Shown here: piece after piece, positions 1 through 6,779 of the stretch
How positions within the stretch are numbered: the first letter of the stretch is position 1
How the letters are laid out: every line of letters begins with the position of its first letter
Assembly (NCBI GenBank): GCA_045635785.1
Contig: JAZTWJ010000076.1
Location: 1 to 8,084, forward strand
DNA from: Flemingiibacterium sp045635785
GTDB taxonomy: Bacteria; Bacillota; Clostridia; Oscillospirales; CAG-272
Direction of reading: 5' to 3'
Length of the DNA: 8,084 nucleotides
The notes under the pieces: generated by a model
Told to the model about the DNA's origin: nothing
Database searches by the model: none
The model's input: only the letters and a program-made list of their open reading frames with translations
Position numbers and translations under genes: made by a program

Positions 1-1804
1 CGGTGGAAACCGTTTCGGGGTTGTTGTTGACGATGACTACATCATAGCCGGCCTTCTTGAGCGACCATACGCAGTGAACCGATGCATAGTCGAACTCGGT
101 GCCCTGACCGATACGGATGGGGCCGGAACCGAATACGATAACGGTCTTCTTGTTCGGGTCTTTGTGCTCGTTGATAAACTCTTCGGCTTCGTTCTCCTCA
201 TCGTAGGTAGAGTAGAAGTAGGGAGTATTTGCGGAGAATTCAGCTGCGCAGGTGTCAACCACCTTGTAAACGGCTCTCTCGTGCATGCCTGCGGGCAGCG
301 CATTGCCGCTTAACTCCTCGATGAGCTTGTCCGGGAAGCCGAGCTTCTTTGCCTCATGATAAAGCTCCTTCGAAATCTCGCCTGCCGCCAGTGCACGCTC
401 CATTCTGATGAGATTTGCAAGCTTCGAGAGGAACCATTCGTCGATCATCGTGATAGAATGAATCTCGTCGATGGAGGTACCGCGGCGCATTGCCTCGTAT
501 ATGATGAACAGGCGCTCATCGTCCACATTGTGCAGACGCGCAGCCACGCTTTCATCGGTCAGCTCGCGATATTTCTTATGGGAAAGGCTGTTCATGCCGA
601 TTTCAACGCCGCGAACAGCTTTCATGATTGCCTGCTCAAAGGTGGTGCCGATTGCCATGACCTCGCCCGTTGCCTTCATCTGTGTTCCGAGGGTACGCTT
701 TGCGTAAACGAACTTGTCGAAGGGCCACTTGGGGAACTTGACAACCACATAGTCGATGGTCGGCTCAAAGCATGCGTAAGTGGTGCCGGTAACGGCGTTG
801 AGGATCTCGGGCAGCGTATAGCCGATGGCAATCTTCGCCGCAACCTTGGCAATCGGATAGCCCGTCGCCTTGGATGCAAGAGCAGAGGAACGGGACACGC
901 GGGGATTGACCTCGATAACCGCGTATTCAAAGCTTTCGGGGTGAAGTGCGAACTGGCAGTTGCAGCCGCCCTCAATCTGCAGCTCGTCGATGATGGACAG
1001 GGCGGCGGAGCGAAGCATCTGATATTCCTTCTCGGAAAGGGTTACAGCGGGAGCCACAACCACGGAATCGCCGGTATGCACACCGACGGGATCCACGTTT
1101 TCCATGGAACAGATGGTGATAACATTGCCCGCGCTGTCGCGCATAACTTCAAATTCGATTTCCTTCCAGCCGGAGACGCACTTCTCGATCAGTACCTGGT
1201 GAATCGGCGATGCGTTCAGACCGGTGTTGGTGATTTCAATAAATTCTTCCTCATTATTTGCAATGCCGCCTCCGGTGCCGCCCAGTGTAAACGCGGGACG
1301 GATGATCAGCGGATAGCCATTGGCATGAGCAAAATCCAGCGCAGAAGCAAGATCGTTGACGACCAGCGAAGGAATGCAAGGCTGACCGATCTTCATCATG
1401 GTGTCCTTGAACATCTGGCGGTCCTCCGCCTTGTCGATGGTATCGGGACGTGCGCCCAGCAGCTGAACGCCCATTTTTTCAAGAAAGCCTTCCTTGGCAA
1501 GCTGCATGGACAGAGTCAGACCCGTCTGACCGCCCAGCGTGGACAGCAGGCTGTCGGGACGCTCCTTTTCGATGATACGCTTGATGGTGGACAGTGTCAG
1601 CGGCTCAATATAAACCGCATCCGCCATGGCGTTGTCTGTCATGATGGTTGCAGGATTGGAGTTTACGAGAACGACCTCAAGTCCGTCCTCCTTCAGCGCA
1701 CGGCACGCCTGTGTGCCTGCGTAGTCAAATTCGGCAGCCTGACCGATGACGATCGGACCGGAGCCGATAACCATTACTTTTTTTATATCTTTTCTAAGCG
1801 GCAT
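1..1804 (-). CDS. carB: Carbamoyl-phosphate synthase large subunit (N-terminal 601 residues, cut by window edge)
   Basis: This subunit makes carbamoyl phosphate from bicarbonate, two ATP and ammonia for pyrimidine and arginine synthesis in the cytoplasm. The start is an ATG at 1804 with AAGGAGGA six bases upstream, 18 bases after the carA stop, so carAB is one operon. The visible protein holds the whole first ATP-grasp (carboxyphosphate) half: KKVMVIGSGPIVIGQ at residues 8-22, the IIRPAFTLGGTGGGIA loop at 167-182, EIEFEV at 215-220, and IEVNPRVSRSSALASKATG at 297-315. The oligomerisation domain spans about 403-550. The second ATP-grasp half begins at 552 and repeats the first visibly (VIVFGSGPIRIGQGTEFDYA against VMVIGSGPIVIGQAAEFDYA). 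The window ends at NNNPETVST, residue 601 of an expected 1060-1075. The carbamate-kinase half and the C-terminal allosteric domain lie outside. No catalytic residue seen here is abnormal, which contrasts with its CarA partner. Confidence 0.97.
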   Translation of the reverse strand, partial: MPLRKDIKKVMVIGSGPIVIGQAAEFDYAGTQACRALKEDGLEVVLVNSNPATIMTDNAMADAVYIEPLTLSTIKRIIEKERPDSLLSTLGGQTGLTLSMQLAKEGFLEKMGVQLLGARPDTIDKAEDRQMFKDTMMKIGQPCIPSLVVNDLASALDFAHANGYPLIIRPAFTLGGTGGGIANNEEEFIEITNTGLNASPIHQVLIEKCVSGWKEIEFEVMRDSAGNVITICSMENVDPVGVHTGDSVVVAPAVTLSEKEYQMLRSAALSIIDELQIEGGCNCQFALHPESFEYAVIEVNPRVSRSSALASKATGYPIAKVAAKIAIGYTLPEILNAVTGTTYACFEPTIDYVVVKFPKWPFDKFVYAKRTLGTQMKATGEVMAIGTTFEQAIMKAVRGVEIGMNSLSHKKYRELTDESVAARLHNVDDERLFIIYEAMRRGTSIDEIHSITMIDEWFLSKLANLIRMERALAAGEISKELYHEAKKLGFPDKLIEELSGNALPAGMHERAVYKVVDTCAAEFSANTPYFYSTYDEENEAEEFINEHKDPNKKTVIVFGSGPIRIGQGTEFDYASVHCVWSLKKAGYDVVIVNNNPETVST

Positions 1805-1822
1805 TCTAATTCCTCCTTGTTC

Positions 1823-2896
1823 TTACGCCATCATGTCAATGAAATTGTCGTACAGGAAATCCGTTGCAGAGGGTCCGCCTGCCGTTCCGGGTTGGAACTG
1901 TACGGAAAATGCGGGAAGATTCTTGTAAATGACGCCCTCCACCGAGCCATCGTTGCCGTTGCGGTAGCTGATCTCCACCGTCTCGGGGAGCGCATCGGCT
2001 TTCAATACATAGCCATGATTCTGCGAGGTGATGAATACACGCTTATCACTCTCGCGGATGACGGGCTGTCCGCCGCGATGACCGTGCAGCATCTTTTCGC
2101 TGACGGCGCCTTGAGAAACTGCCAGCATGAGATGACCGATGCCGATGCCAAACAGCGGCACCTTCTTTTCGGAGAGCTTTGAAATTTCCGTAATGATAGC
2201 CGGATTTGCCATGGGATCCGCGGGACCGCAGGACAGAACAACGCCATCGGGATTATAAGCAAGAATATCGGCAGCGGAGGTGTCGGCAGGAACGGTGATC
2301 ACCTCGCATCCGCGGGCAAAAAGCTCGTCGGCGATGCTGTCGGATGCACCGAAATCCCAAACGACCGTGCGATGCTTCACCTGCTCCGGCGTGCGGGTGG
2401 ATACCTCCTTGCAGGTAACGGCTGCCACTGCGTTTGGTGCCTTTAAGGAGGCAAGCTCTGCCTTGATCGCTTCGATATCTGTTGGCAATTCCATCGTGAT
2501 CTTGGCGCGCATGGTTCCCTGCGTGCGAAGAACGCGGGTGAGCTTTCTCGTGTCGATGTCATAAATACCAACGACCTTATTTTCATTCAAAAAAACGTCA
2601 AGAGCACCTTCGCATCTAAAATTAGAAGGTTCTTGACATATATCTCTGACTATGTATGCGGCAGGAGAAACACCTTTGCTTGCGAGATCTTGGGAAATCA
2701 CGCCATAATTTCCAATAGACGGAAATGTTTGAACGACAAGCTGGCCATAGTACCCTTGATCGGTAAGGGTTTCAAGGTATCCGGTCATAGCGGTGGTGAA
2801 TACGATTTCGCCGGAAGCCTCGGACGCATATCCGAAGGATTTTCCGTTAAATACCATGCCGTTTTCCAGAATCAAATATGCCGATTTTGTTTGCAT
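1823..2896 (-). CDS. carA: Carbamoyl-phosphate synthase small subunit with a degenerate glutaminase active site
   Basis: By family this is the glutaminase subunit (357 residues) that supplies ammonia to CarB. The ATG at 2896 is chosen because GGAGG lies seven bases upstream; the Met codon at 2944 lies upstream of the promoter's -10 box. The N-terminal CPSase small-chain domain (about 1-135) is well kept: FTTAMTGYLETLTD at 33-46, IGNYGV at 61-66, EPSNFRCEG at 89-97, DIDTRKLTR at 113-121. A class I amidotransferase domain follows from about 176, but its chemistry is missing. GICLGHQ is GIGIGHL (Gly252 replaces the nucleophilic Cys, Leu256 the Gln). FHPEA is FQPGT (Gln335 and Gly337 replace the His and Glu). 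NGPGDP is CGPADP (223-228), and DFGAKRN is DFGASDS (181-187). QNHGY (292-296) and HGHRGG (271-276) remain. The frame is uninterrupted and expression signals are strong, so this looks like a maintained pseudo-glutaminase rather than a decaying gene. Loss of glutaminase activity is inferred, not shown. Confidence 0.95.
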   Translation of the reverse strand: MQTKSAYLILENGMVFNGKSFGYASEASGEIVFTTAMTGYLETLTDQGYYGQLVVQTFPSIGNYGVISQDLASKGVSPAAYIVRDICQEPSNFRCEGALDVFLNENKVVGIYDIDTRKLTRVLRTQGTMRAKITMELPTDIEAIKAELASLKAPNAVAAVTCKEVSTRTPEQVKHRTVVWDFGASDSIADELFARGCEVITVPADTSAADILAYNPDGVVLSCGPADPMANPAIITEISKLSEKKVPLFGIGIGHLMLAVSQGAVSEKMLHGHRGGQPVIRESDKRVFITSQNHGYVLKADALPETVEISYRNGNDGSVEGVIYKNLPAFSVQFQPGTAGGPSATDFLYDNFIDMMA

Positions 2897-2932
2897 AGCA
2901 ATACCTCCATGAATATCCTTTTGTTTCATAAT

Positions 2933-2961
2933 ATTATACCACATCAGATAACGGCTGTCAA
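2933..2961 (-). promoter_or_regulatory. Consensus sigma-A promoter of carAB
   Basis: On the minus strand this is a perfect TTGACA -35 box (2961-2956), a 17-base spacer, and a perfect TATAAT -10 box (2938-2933) preceded by TGG, which adds an extended -10 element. The predicted start near 2926 leaves a leader of only about 30 bases before the carA ATG. There is no room for a PyrR-type attenuator between promoter and gene, so any pyrimidine or arginine control would have to act at the promoter itself. No clear operator was recognised there. Confidence 0.9.
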
Positions 2962-3061
2962 GAGATGAAACTGTCTAAATATTTCCTGCCCATAGACAAT
3001 TTTGTTGTGGAAAGAAATTAAATGGCAAACAGCCGAAAATCCTGCGCCTTTTTGACGCAAG

Positions 3062-3094
3062 AAAAAAGGCGGGAGCAGACCTGCTCTCGCCTTT
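3062..3094 (-). terminator. Rho-independent terminator after the FNT gene
   Basis: Read on the minus strand, the arms AAAGGCGAGAGCAG and CTGCTCCCGCCTTT form a 14-pair stem with one G-U wobble. In practice a few inner pairs open for a tight loop. The stem runs into a six-T tract. It lies about 45 bases beyond the FNT stop codon and upstream of the carA promoter, so it separates the two transcription units. A further AAAAAGGCG copy just beyond it can pair with the terminator's second arm. Confidence 0.85.
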
Positions 3095-3139
3095 CAAACG
3101 AAATTGATTTTCTCACGCAAAATAACTGCAACGGAAGGC

Positions 3140-3799
3140 TTATTTGAGGCTATCCGTCAGCTTTTTCACCGCGGGAATGAGCAGACCGCCAATGGAATTG
3201 CCGACGGTCATCACAAGAAGATACAAAAACGTATTCACGGGCACGTCTACATAACTGCCCGCCAATGCAAAATAGAACATATTTGCGATCACGTGCTCAA
3301 GCTTGGAGAGGATGAATACAATCACCGGAAAAATGACAAACAGACAGCGAAGCATACCTTCCTGCTTTTTGTACTGTTCCACAGCGATGTACATACAAAG
3401 ACCGCAGCCAATGGCAAGCAGCAGAATGCTGACGGGCGTATCTGTCAGCTTGGATGCAACGATCGTCTCCGCCTTGGGGGCAAGCGTTTCATAGACGCGC
3501 GTGAAGCGCACAAGTAGCGCCATCAAGCCTGTGCCGATGAAATTTCCAAACCATATGATTGCCAGCGTGCCGATATAAGCAGGCGGATTTTCAAGAGCGT
3601 ATCCCACCTTGCCGGTGAACAGATTGAAGCCAAAAGCAAGGATAGTCAAAAGGCCGATGGAGAACAGCAGCGCACCGACGACACTGTTTTCCACAGACAA
3701 GTAAACCACGCCTCCGATGCCGATACAGATACCTGCCATAACAGCAAGGATCAGCGTCGAGATAAACGAGGAAACCGACTTTGGCATAGATGCTTTCAT
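3140..3799 (-). CDS. Formate/nitrite transporter (FNT) family channel
   Basis: This is a 219-residue integral membrane protein of the FocA/NirC/hydrosulfide-channel family, expected to form pentamers that pass small monovalent anions. Six membrane segments are visible at about 12-35, 40-63 (broken), 74-98, 122-143, 151-175 and 189-212. The broken second segment carries the family signature FGFNLFTG (56-63). Segment 5 carries LEHVIANMF (167-175), whose His169 corresponds to the central pore histidine of FocA (His209); Phe162 aligns with the FocA constriction Phe202. The protein is shorter than typical members (about 260-280), mainly because it lacks the cytoplasmic N-terminal helix involved in gating of FocA. 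Lys166 stands where FocA has Gly next to the pore His. The start at 3799 has GGAGG 12 bases upstream, rather far, but later Met codons are farther still. It starts 43 bases after the AGCS stop and has its own promoter and terminator. The substrate (formate, nitrite, hydrosulfide, acetate or lactate) cannot be told from sequence or context. Confidence 0.92.
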   Translation of the reverse strand: MKASMPKSVSSFISTLILAVMAGICIGIGGVVYLSVENSVVGALLFSIGLLTILAFGFNLFTGKVGYALENPPAYIGTLAIIWFGNFIGTGLMALLVRFTRVYETLAPKAETIVASKLTDTPVSILLLAIGCGLCMYIAVEQYKKQEGMLRCLFVIFPVIVFILSKLEHVIANMFYFALAGSYVDVPVNTFLYLLVMTVGNSIGGLLIPAVKKLTDSLK

Positions 3800-3816
3800 A
3801 ATGAGCGAACGCCTCC

Positions 3817-3842
3817 TAAAATATAATTGTAATTATATTTTA
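3817..3842. repeat. 26-bp AT-only palindrome over the FNT -10 and start region (candidate operator)
   Basis: Two perfect 12-base arms, TAAAATATAATT and AATTATATTTTA, are separated by GT. One end of the palindrome is the promoter's -10 box and it extends across the expected transcription start into the leader, a classic repressor position. An AT-rich palindrome like this is loosely reminiscent of PerR/Fur-type or CRP/FNR-type sites, but it fits no consensus exactly, so the regulator is unknown. An all-A/U hairpin in the RNA is possible but would be weak. Confidence 0.65.
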
Positions 3843-3865
3843 TCACAGTTTGTCGGATTTTGCAA
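3837..3865 (-). promoter_or_regulatory. Promoter of the FNT gene, overlapping the AGCS 3' end
   Basis: On the minus strand there is TTGCAA (3865-3860), a 17-base spacer, and TAAAAT (3842-3837) preceded by TGA, giving an extended -10. The -35 box and spacer lie inside the last codons of the AGCS gene, whose stop codon occupies 3845-3843. No terminator is visible between the two genes, so the FNT gene may be transcribed both from here and by read-through. Confidence 0.7.
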
Positions 3866-5216
3866 CAGGGGAATGCAAATTTGGCATGCTCGTATTCACG
3901 AAATTATATGCTCCGGCATAAAAATAATTGTCAGTTTCGTGTTTGACCTCATCCGCGCTTAAAAGAACCGCCACAATATTCAGCGCACTCATGACAGAAA
4001 TCAGCAGATCCGAAAGGCTCCATACCACATCACCGGCCATCATACAGCCAAAGAGCGCGGCGGCGGCATACAAAAGCATATAGACCCGCCGCGCGAGGGG
4101 ATGCTTTGTCAAAAAAGCAAGACTTTCCGTGCCGTAATGGAACCAGCAGATGACGGTGCAAAAGGCAAAGATCAACACCGCCGCACAGAGCAAAACCTCC
4201 GCATGGGGAATGAACGCATCAAGCGCACGCAGGGCGGATGCCATGCCGTCCGTATCGGGAAAGATCCCATACCGTTTGGCAATTAGCACGGTGTAGGCGG
4301 TGAGGGAGCAGATGACAACGGTGTCGATGAAAACCTCCAAGATCCCCCATACGCCCTGCGCCGCAGGTGAAATCACCTCCGCACTCGCATGGGCGATGGG
4401 TGCGGTTCCGCATCCCGCCTCGTTGGAGACGATCCCCCGCGTTACGCCCATGCGAAGCGCACGGCTCGTAAGCACCCCAAAAAAGCCGCCCACAGCGGCA
4501 TCGGGCGTGAAAGCGGACACGACGATTTCCCTTGTGATTTCACCGAGCATCGGCAGATTGGCAAACAAGATCCACGCGCACATGAGAATATAAATGCCGC
4601 TCATCAGCGGGATCAGTCGCATCGTGAGGGCGGAGATGCGAGAAAGTCCGCCCGATATGACAGTGAGGACGAATATGGCAAGAAGGCTTCCGCAAACCAG
4701 CGGATGCACGCCGAAGGTATCCTCAAGGGAAACGGCGATGGCGTTCGCCTGCACTGCGCATCCCATAAAAAAGGAGGCGGCAAGGCACAGCATCGCAAAA
4801 AGCATAGCGAAAGCATGGGCGAGCCTTCCGCCGCGATCCGCGATGTAAAAAAATGCGCCGCCATGCCATTTGCCGTCCATAGAGCGGCGATGCCTGACCG
4901 CCAAAACGATCTCCGCATATTTGACGGGAAGCGCGGCGAGGGCGCTCACCCACATCCAAAATACCGCACCCGCGCCACCAATGGCAATTGCAGATGCCAC
5001 ACCTGCAATATTGCCCACGCCCAGCGTTCCCGCCAGGGCGACAAGCATGGCGCGCATGGGCGAAGTCTTCCCTGCGTCCGAGCGGAGCGCCGCAAGCATC
5101 CTCCGCGGTTTTGTCAAGAAAAACGGGCGCAGTTTGATAAAAAGACAAATTCCGCACAAAAAGACCGCGGCGCAAAGTCCCGGCCCAAATATTTTCGCAT
5201 TGATGAAATCCAGCAT
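3843..5216 (-). CDS. Sodium:alanine/glycine symporter, AGCS family
   Basis: This is a 457-residue membrane protein predicted to import alanine or glycine with Na+. The family core is clear: GTLGVGNIAGVASAIAIGG at 63-81 followed by GAVFWMWVSALAALPVKYAE (83-102), HGGAFFYI (118-125), and the second signature GVTRGIVSNEAGCGTAPIAHA (257-277). About ten or eleven hydrophobic segments run along the chain, the first at about 10-27, and a hydrophilic tail follows about residue 421. Length is normal for the family (about 440-540). The ATG at 5216 has GGAGG five bases upstream; an in-frame Met 13 codons earlier lacks this spacing. It lies downstream of the sulfatase terminator. No strong promoter of its own was found, only a weak TTGCGG/TATATA pair inside and just past that hairpin. 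The last codons contain the FNT promoter. Exact substrate specificity is not readable from the sequence. Confidence 0.95.
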   Translation of the reverse strand: MLDFINAKIFGPGLCAAVFLCGICLFIKLRPFFLTKPRRMLAALRSDAGKTSPMRAMLVALAGTLGVGNIAGVASAIAIGGAGAVFWMWVSALAALPVKYAEIVLAVRHRRSMDGKWHGGAFFYIADRGGRLAHAFAMLFAMLCLAASFFMGCAVQANAIAVSLEDTFGVHPLVCGSLLAIFVLTVISGGLSRISALTMRLIPLMSGIYILMCAWILFANLPMLGEITREIVVSAFTPDAAVGGFFGVLTSRALRMGVTRGIVSNEAGCGTAPIAHASAEVISPAAQGVWGILEVFIDTVVICSLTAYTVLIAKRYGIFPDTDGMASALRALDAFIPHAEVLLCAAVLIFAFCTVICWFHYGTESLAFLTKHPLARRVYMLLYAAAALFGCMMAGDVVWSLSDLLISVMSALNIVAVLLSADEVKHETDNYFYAGAYNFVNTSMPNLHSPVAKSDKL

Positions 5217-5301
5217 AGCTTCCTCCCGAGCGATTTTTTGAAAGGATCTATGCAATTTTATGATACCGCGCGAAGAAACATGCCCTTCGGCTTCTTTATA
5301 T

Positions 5302-5338
5302 AAAAAAGCCCATACCGCACCGCAATCGGCACGGTATG
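5302..5338 (-). terminator. Rho-independent terminator after the sulfatase gene
   Basis: On the minus strand, CATACCGTGCCG and CGGTGCGGTATG pair over 12 positions (two G-U wobbles) around an ATTG loop. GGC and a six-T tract follow. It sits 56 bases beyond the sulfatase stop and before the AGCS gene. Directly next to it (5289-5310) is an imperfect 22-base palindrome that shares the T tract. Confidence 0.88.
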
Positions 5339-5394
5339 AGCGTATTTGAAATTGTATCTATTCGGATGCCGTTTCCCATACAGCCGAAAAATTC

Positions 5395-6687
5395 TTACAT
5401 ATATACAGTATCTTTCGGGCTGTTGCCGGTCATGATATTGATCCTTGCCCCCTCCGGCATCGGAATATGATCGCTTGTGAGCAGAGGATCGTTTGTCTCC
5501 TTCATCCAATTTTGAAGCTTTGCCTCAAGCTCGTCCAAAACGGAACGGTAGCTTGGATCGTCGGCAAGATTCTGACGTTCCATCGGATCGCATTCCAGAT
5601 CGAACAGCATGGTGCCTGCCATTTCCTTGGTGAAATTTTCGGATGCAAGGAGATAATCCTTCGGCGCGCAGTCATCAATGTTGGGGTAGCACTTGATCGA
5701 GGTATCGTAGTAGGTCTTGATGAGCTTGAACTTCCGTCCGCGAACCATACGCATGGGCTGATAGGTGGCATGATAGTTCACCTCGGCGAATACATAGTCG
5801 CGGATAGGCTCGTCAGAGCGAATCAGCGGCATCGCATTGGTACCGCAGCACCATTCGGGGGTGGGAATGCCAAACAGCTCACAGAAGGTGGGATAAAGGT
5901 CAACGTGGGAGATCATGTTGCTGCGGCAGCCGCCTTTTTCGATGCCGCCGCCTGCCATAACGAGGGAGATGCCCACACCGGTATCAAAAAGAGTACATTT
6001 CATGCCGGGCATGGCAAGTCCGTGGTCTGTCGTAAAGACGATGACCGTATCATCCCAAATGCCGCGTGCCTTGACAGCTTCGATCACCTGACCCATACAC
6101 GAATCTACGATGGATACCGAGTTCATGTAGTGCGAAAAATCGCGGCGATTTTCGGGGGTATCGGCAACCGTGCAGGGCGGGATCACATAATTGGGATTGA
6201 TGGACTCGTCCACGGGATAGTCACGATGGGTATTGTGCATACCGAATGCCATGAAAAACGGGCCGCCGTTCCAATTTTCGATAAACTCCACCGCTCTCTG
6301 CGCGTTGGCTTGATCGCGGGCATTGGATTTTGTTATGGAGCTTGTGATCACTTCGTCATAACCAAGCTCACGGGCATTCAAAGATTCATGCTGTACGCCG
6401 CTTAAAACGGTATGAATGCCATTCTTTGAAAAATAGGACGCCATATGCTGCGTGGGATCGTTCAGAGAAAATCCGCGATGCGCAAGTCCGAGCATGCCGT
6501 TGGAATGGGCATACATGCCGGTAAGCAGGCAGGCACGGCTGGGCGAGCAGGTGGGTGCCGCGCAGTATGCGCTGCGGAAGATCGTTCCCTCCTCTGCCAG
6601 CTTCTGCAAATTAGGCGTGGGAAGCTGATAGCCGTAGGGCGAGATGTATCTGCCGGAATCGTGGGTATGTGCGTAGATAATATTCAT
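5395..6687 (-). CDS. Cys-type sulfatase (alkaline phosphatase superfamily, N-sulfoglucosamine-sulfohydrolase-like)
   Basis: This is a 430-residue hydrolase of sulfate esters or sulfamates. The sulfatase signature CSPSRACLLTG starts at Cys47, the residue normally oxidised to formylglycine; in an anaerobe this would be done by a radical-SAM maturase, which is not encoded in this window. Other conserved parts are TTDHG (219-223) with Asp221/His222 as metal ligands, Lys230, HNTHR (151-155), and DLYPTFCELFGI (263-274). CAAPTCSPSRACLLTG with the HSNGMLGL that follows recalls the SGSH-like subgroup. Two usual ligand positions differ: the N-terminal Asp-Asp is His9-Asp10 (HTHDSGR), and the Lys of the usual GKWHLG is absent (SGVQHES, 96-102). 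I believe this is a subgroup trait, but that is from memory. No signal peptide or anchor is seen, so the protein is probably cytoplasmic and acts on imported sulfated sugars. The ATG at 6687 follows AAGGGGA and lies downstream of a good promoter; more upstream Met codons precede that promoter. The substrate is unknown. Confidence 0.93.
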   Translation of the reverse strand: MNIIYAHTHDSGRYISPYGYQLPTPNLQKLAEEGTIFRSAYCAAPTCSPSRACLLTGMYAHSNGMLGLAHRGFSLNDPTQHMASYFSKNGIHTVLSGVQHESLNARELGYDEVITSSITKSNARDQANAQRAVEFIENWNGGPFFMAFGMHNTHRDYPVDESINPNYVIPPCTVADTPENRRDFSHYMNSVSIVDSCMGQVIEAVKARGIWDDTVIVFTTDHGLAMPGMKCTLFDTGVGISLVMAGGGIEKGGCRSNMISHVDLYPTFCELFGIPTPEWCCGTNAMPLIRSDEPIRDYVFAEVNYHATYQPMRMVRGRKFKLIKTYYDTSIKCYPNIDDCAPKDYLLASENFTKEMAGTMLFDLECDPMERQNLADDPSYRSVLDELEAKLQNWMKETNDPLLTSDHIPMPEGARINIMTGNSPKDTVYM

Positions 6688-6719
6688 GATTCGGTCCCCT
6701 TTATACCATATAATAATAT

Positions 6720-6731
6720 CGGTTAAAACCG
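6720..6731. repeat. Short palindrome at the sulfatase transcription start (possible operator)
   Basis: CGGTT and AACCG arms flank AA, five bases downstream of the sulfatase -10 box. The position fits a repressor site and the size fits half of a LacI/GntR-type operator, but the palindrome is short enough to occur by chance. Confidence 0.35.
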
Positions 6732-6736
6732 CCTCC

Positions 6737-6766
6737 ATTATATCATAATACAGAAGCGTATAGCAA
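6737..6766 (-). promoter_or_regulatory. Promoter of the sulfatase gene
   Basis: On the minus strand there is TTGCTA (6766-6761), an 18-base spacer, and a perfect TATAAT (6742-6737) preceded by TGA (extended -10). The predicted start is near 6730, giving a leader of about 43 bases. A small palindrome, CGGTT-AA-AACCG (6720-6731), falls on the expected start site and could be an operator. Confidence 0.78.
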
Positions 6767-6779
6767 GAGCCGACCGCAA

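Noticed and set aside
356..2182. A 608-codon open frame on the plus strand, antisense to carB and carA
   Set aside because: It has no ribosome binding site or recognisable domain and lies wholly opposite two strongly conserved genes. It arises from the codon bias of carAB.
1823..2896. CarA active-site changes as pseudogene decay or sequencing error
   Set aside because: Three triad codons and several pocket codons differ at separate places without any frameshift or stop, while the rest of the protein, the promoter and the ribosome binding site are intact. An error is therefore unlikely, although raw reads were not available.
2897..2944. N-terminal extension of CarA to the Met codon at 2944
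   Set aside because: The -10 box of the promoter lies at 2938-2933, inside that extension, and the Met at 2896 has the proper ribosome binding site and family start.
2962..3061. PyrR-type attenuator or other leader control of carAB
   Set aside because: The promoter sits only about 30 bases before carA, so this stretch is upstream of transcription. No PyrR-binding hairpin or antiterminator pair was found in the leader.
4389..5303. A 304-codon open frame on the plus strand, antisense to the AGCS gene
   Set aside because: The translation is low-complexity and charged, typical of a reversed membrane-protein gene. The minus-strand AGCS reading has clear family motifs.
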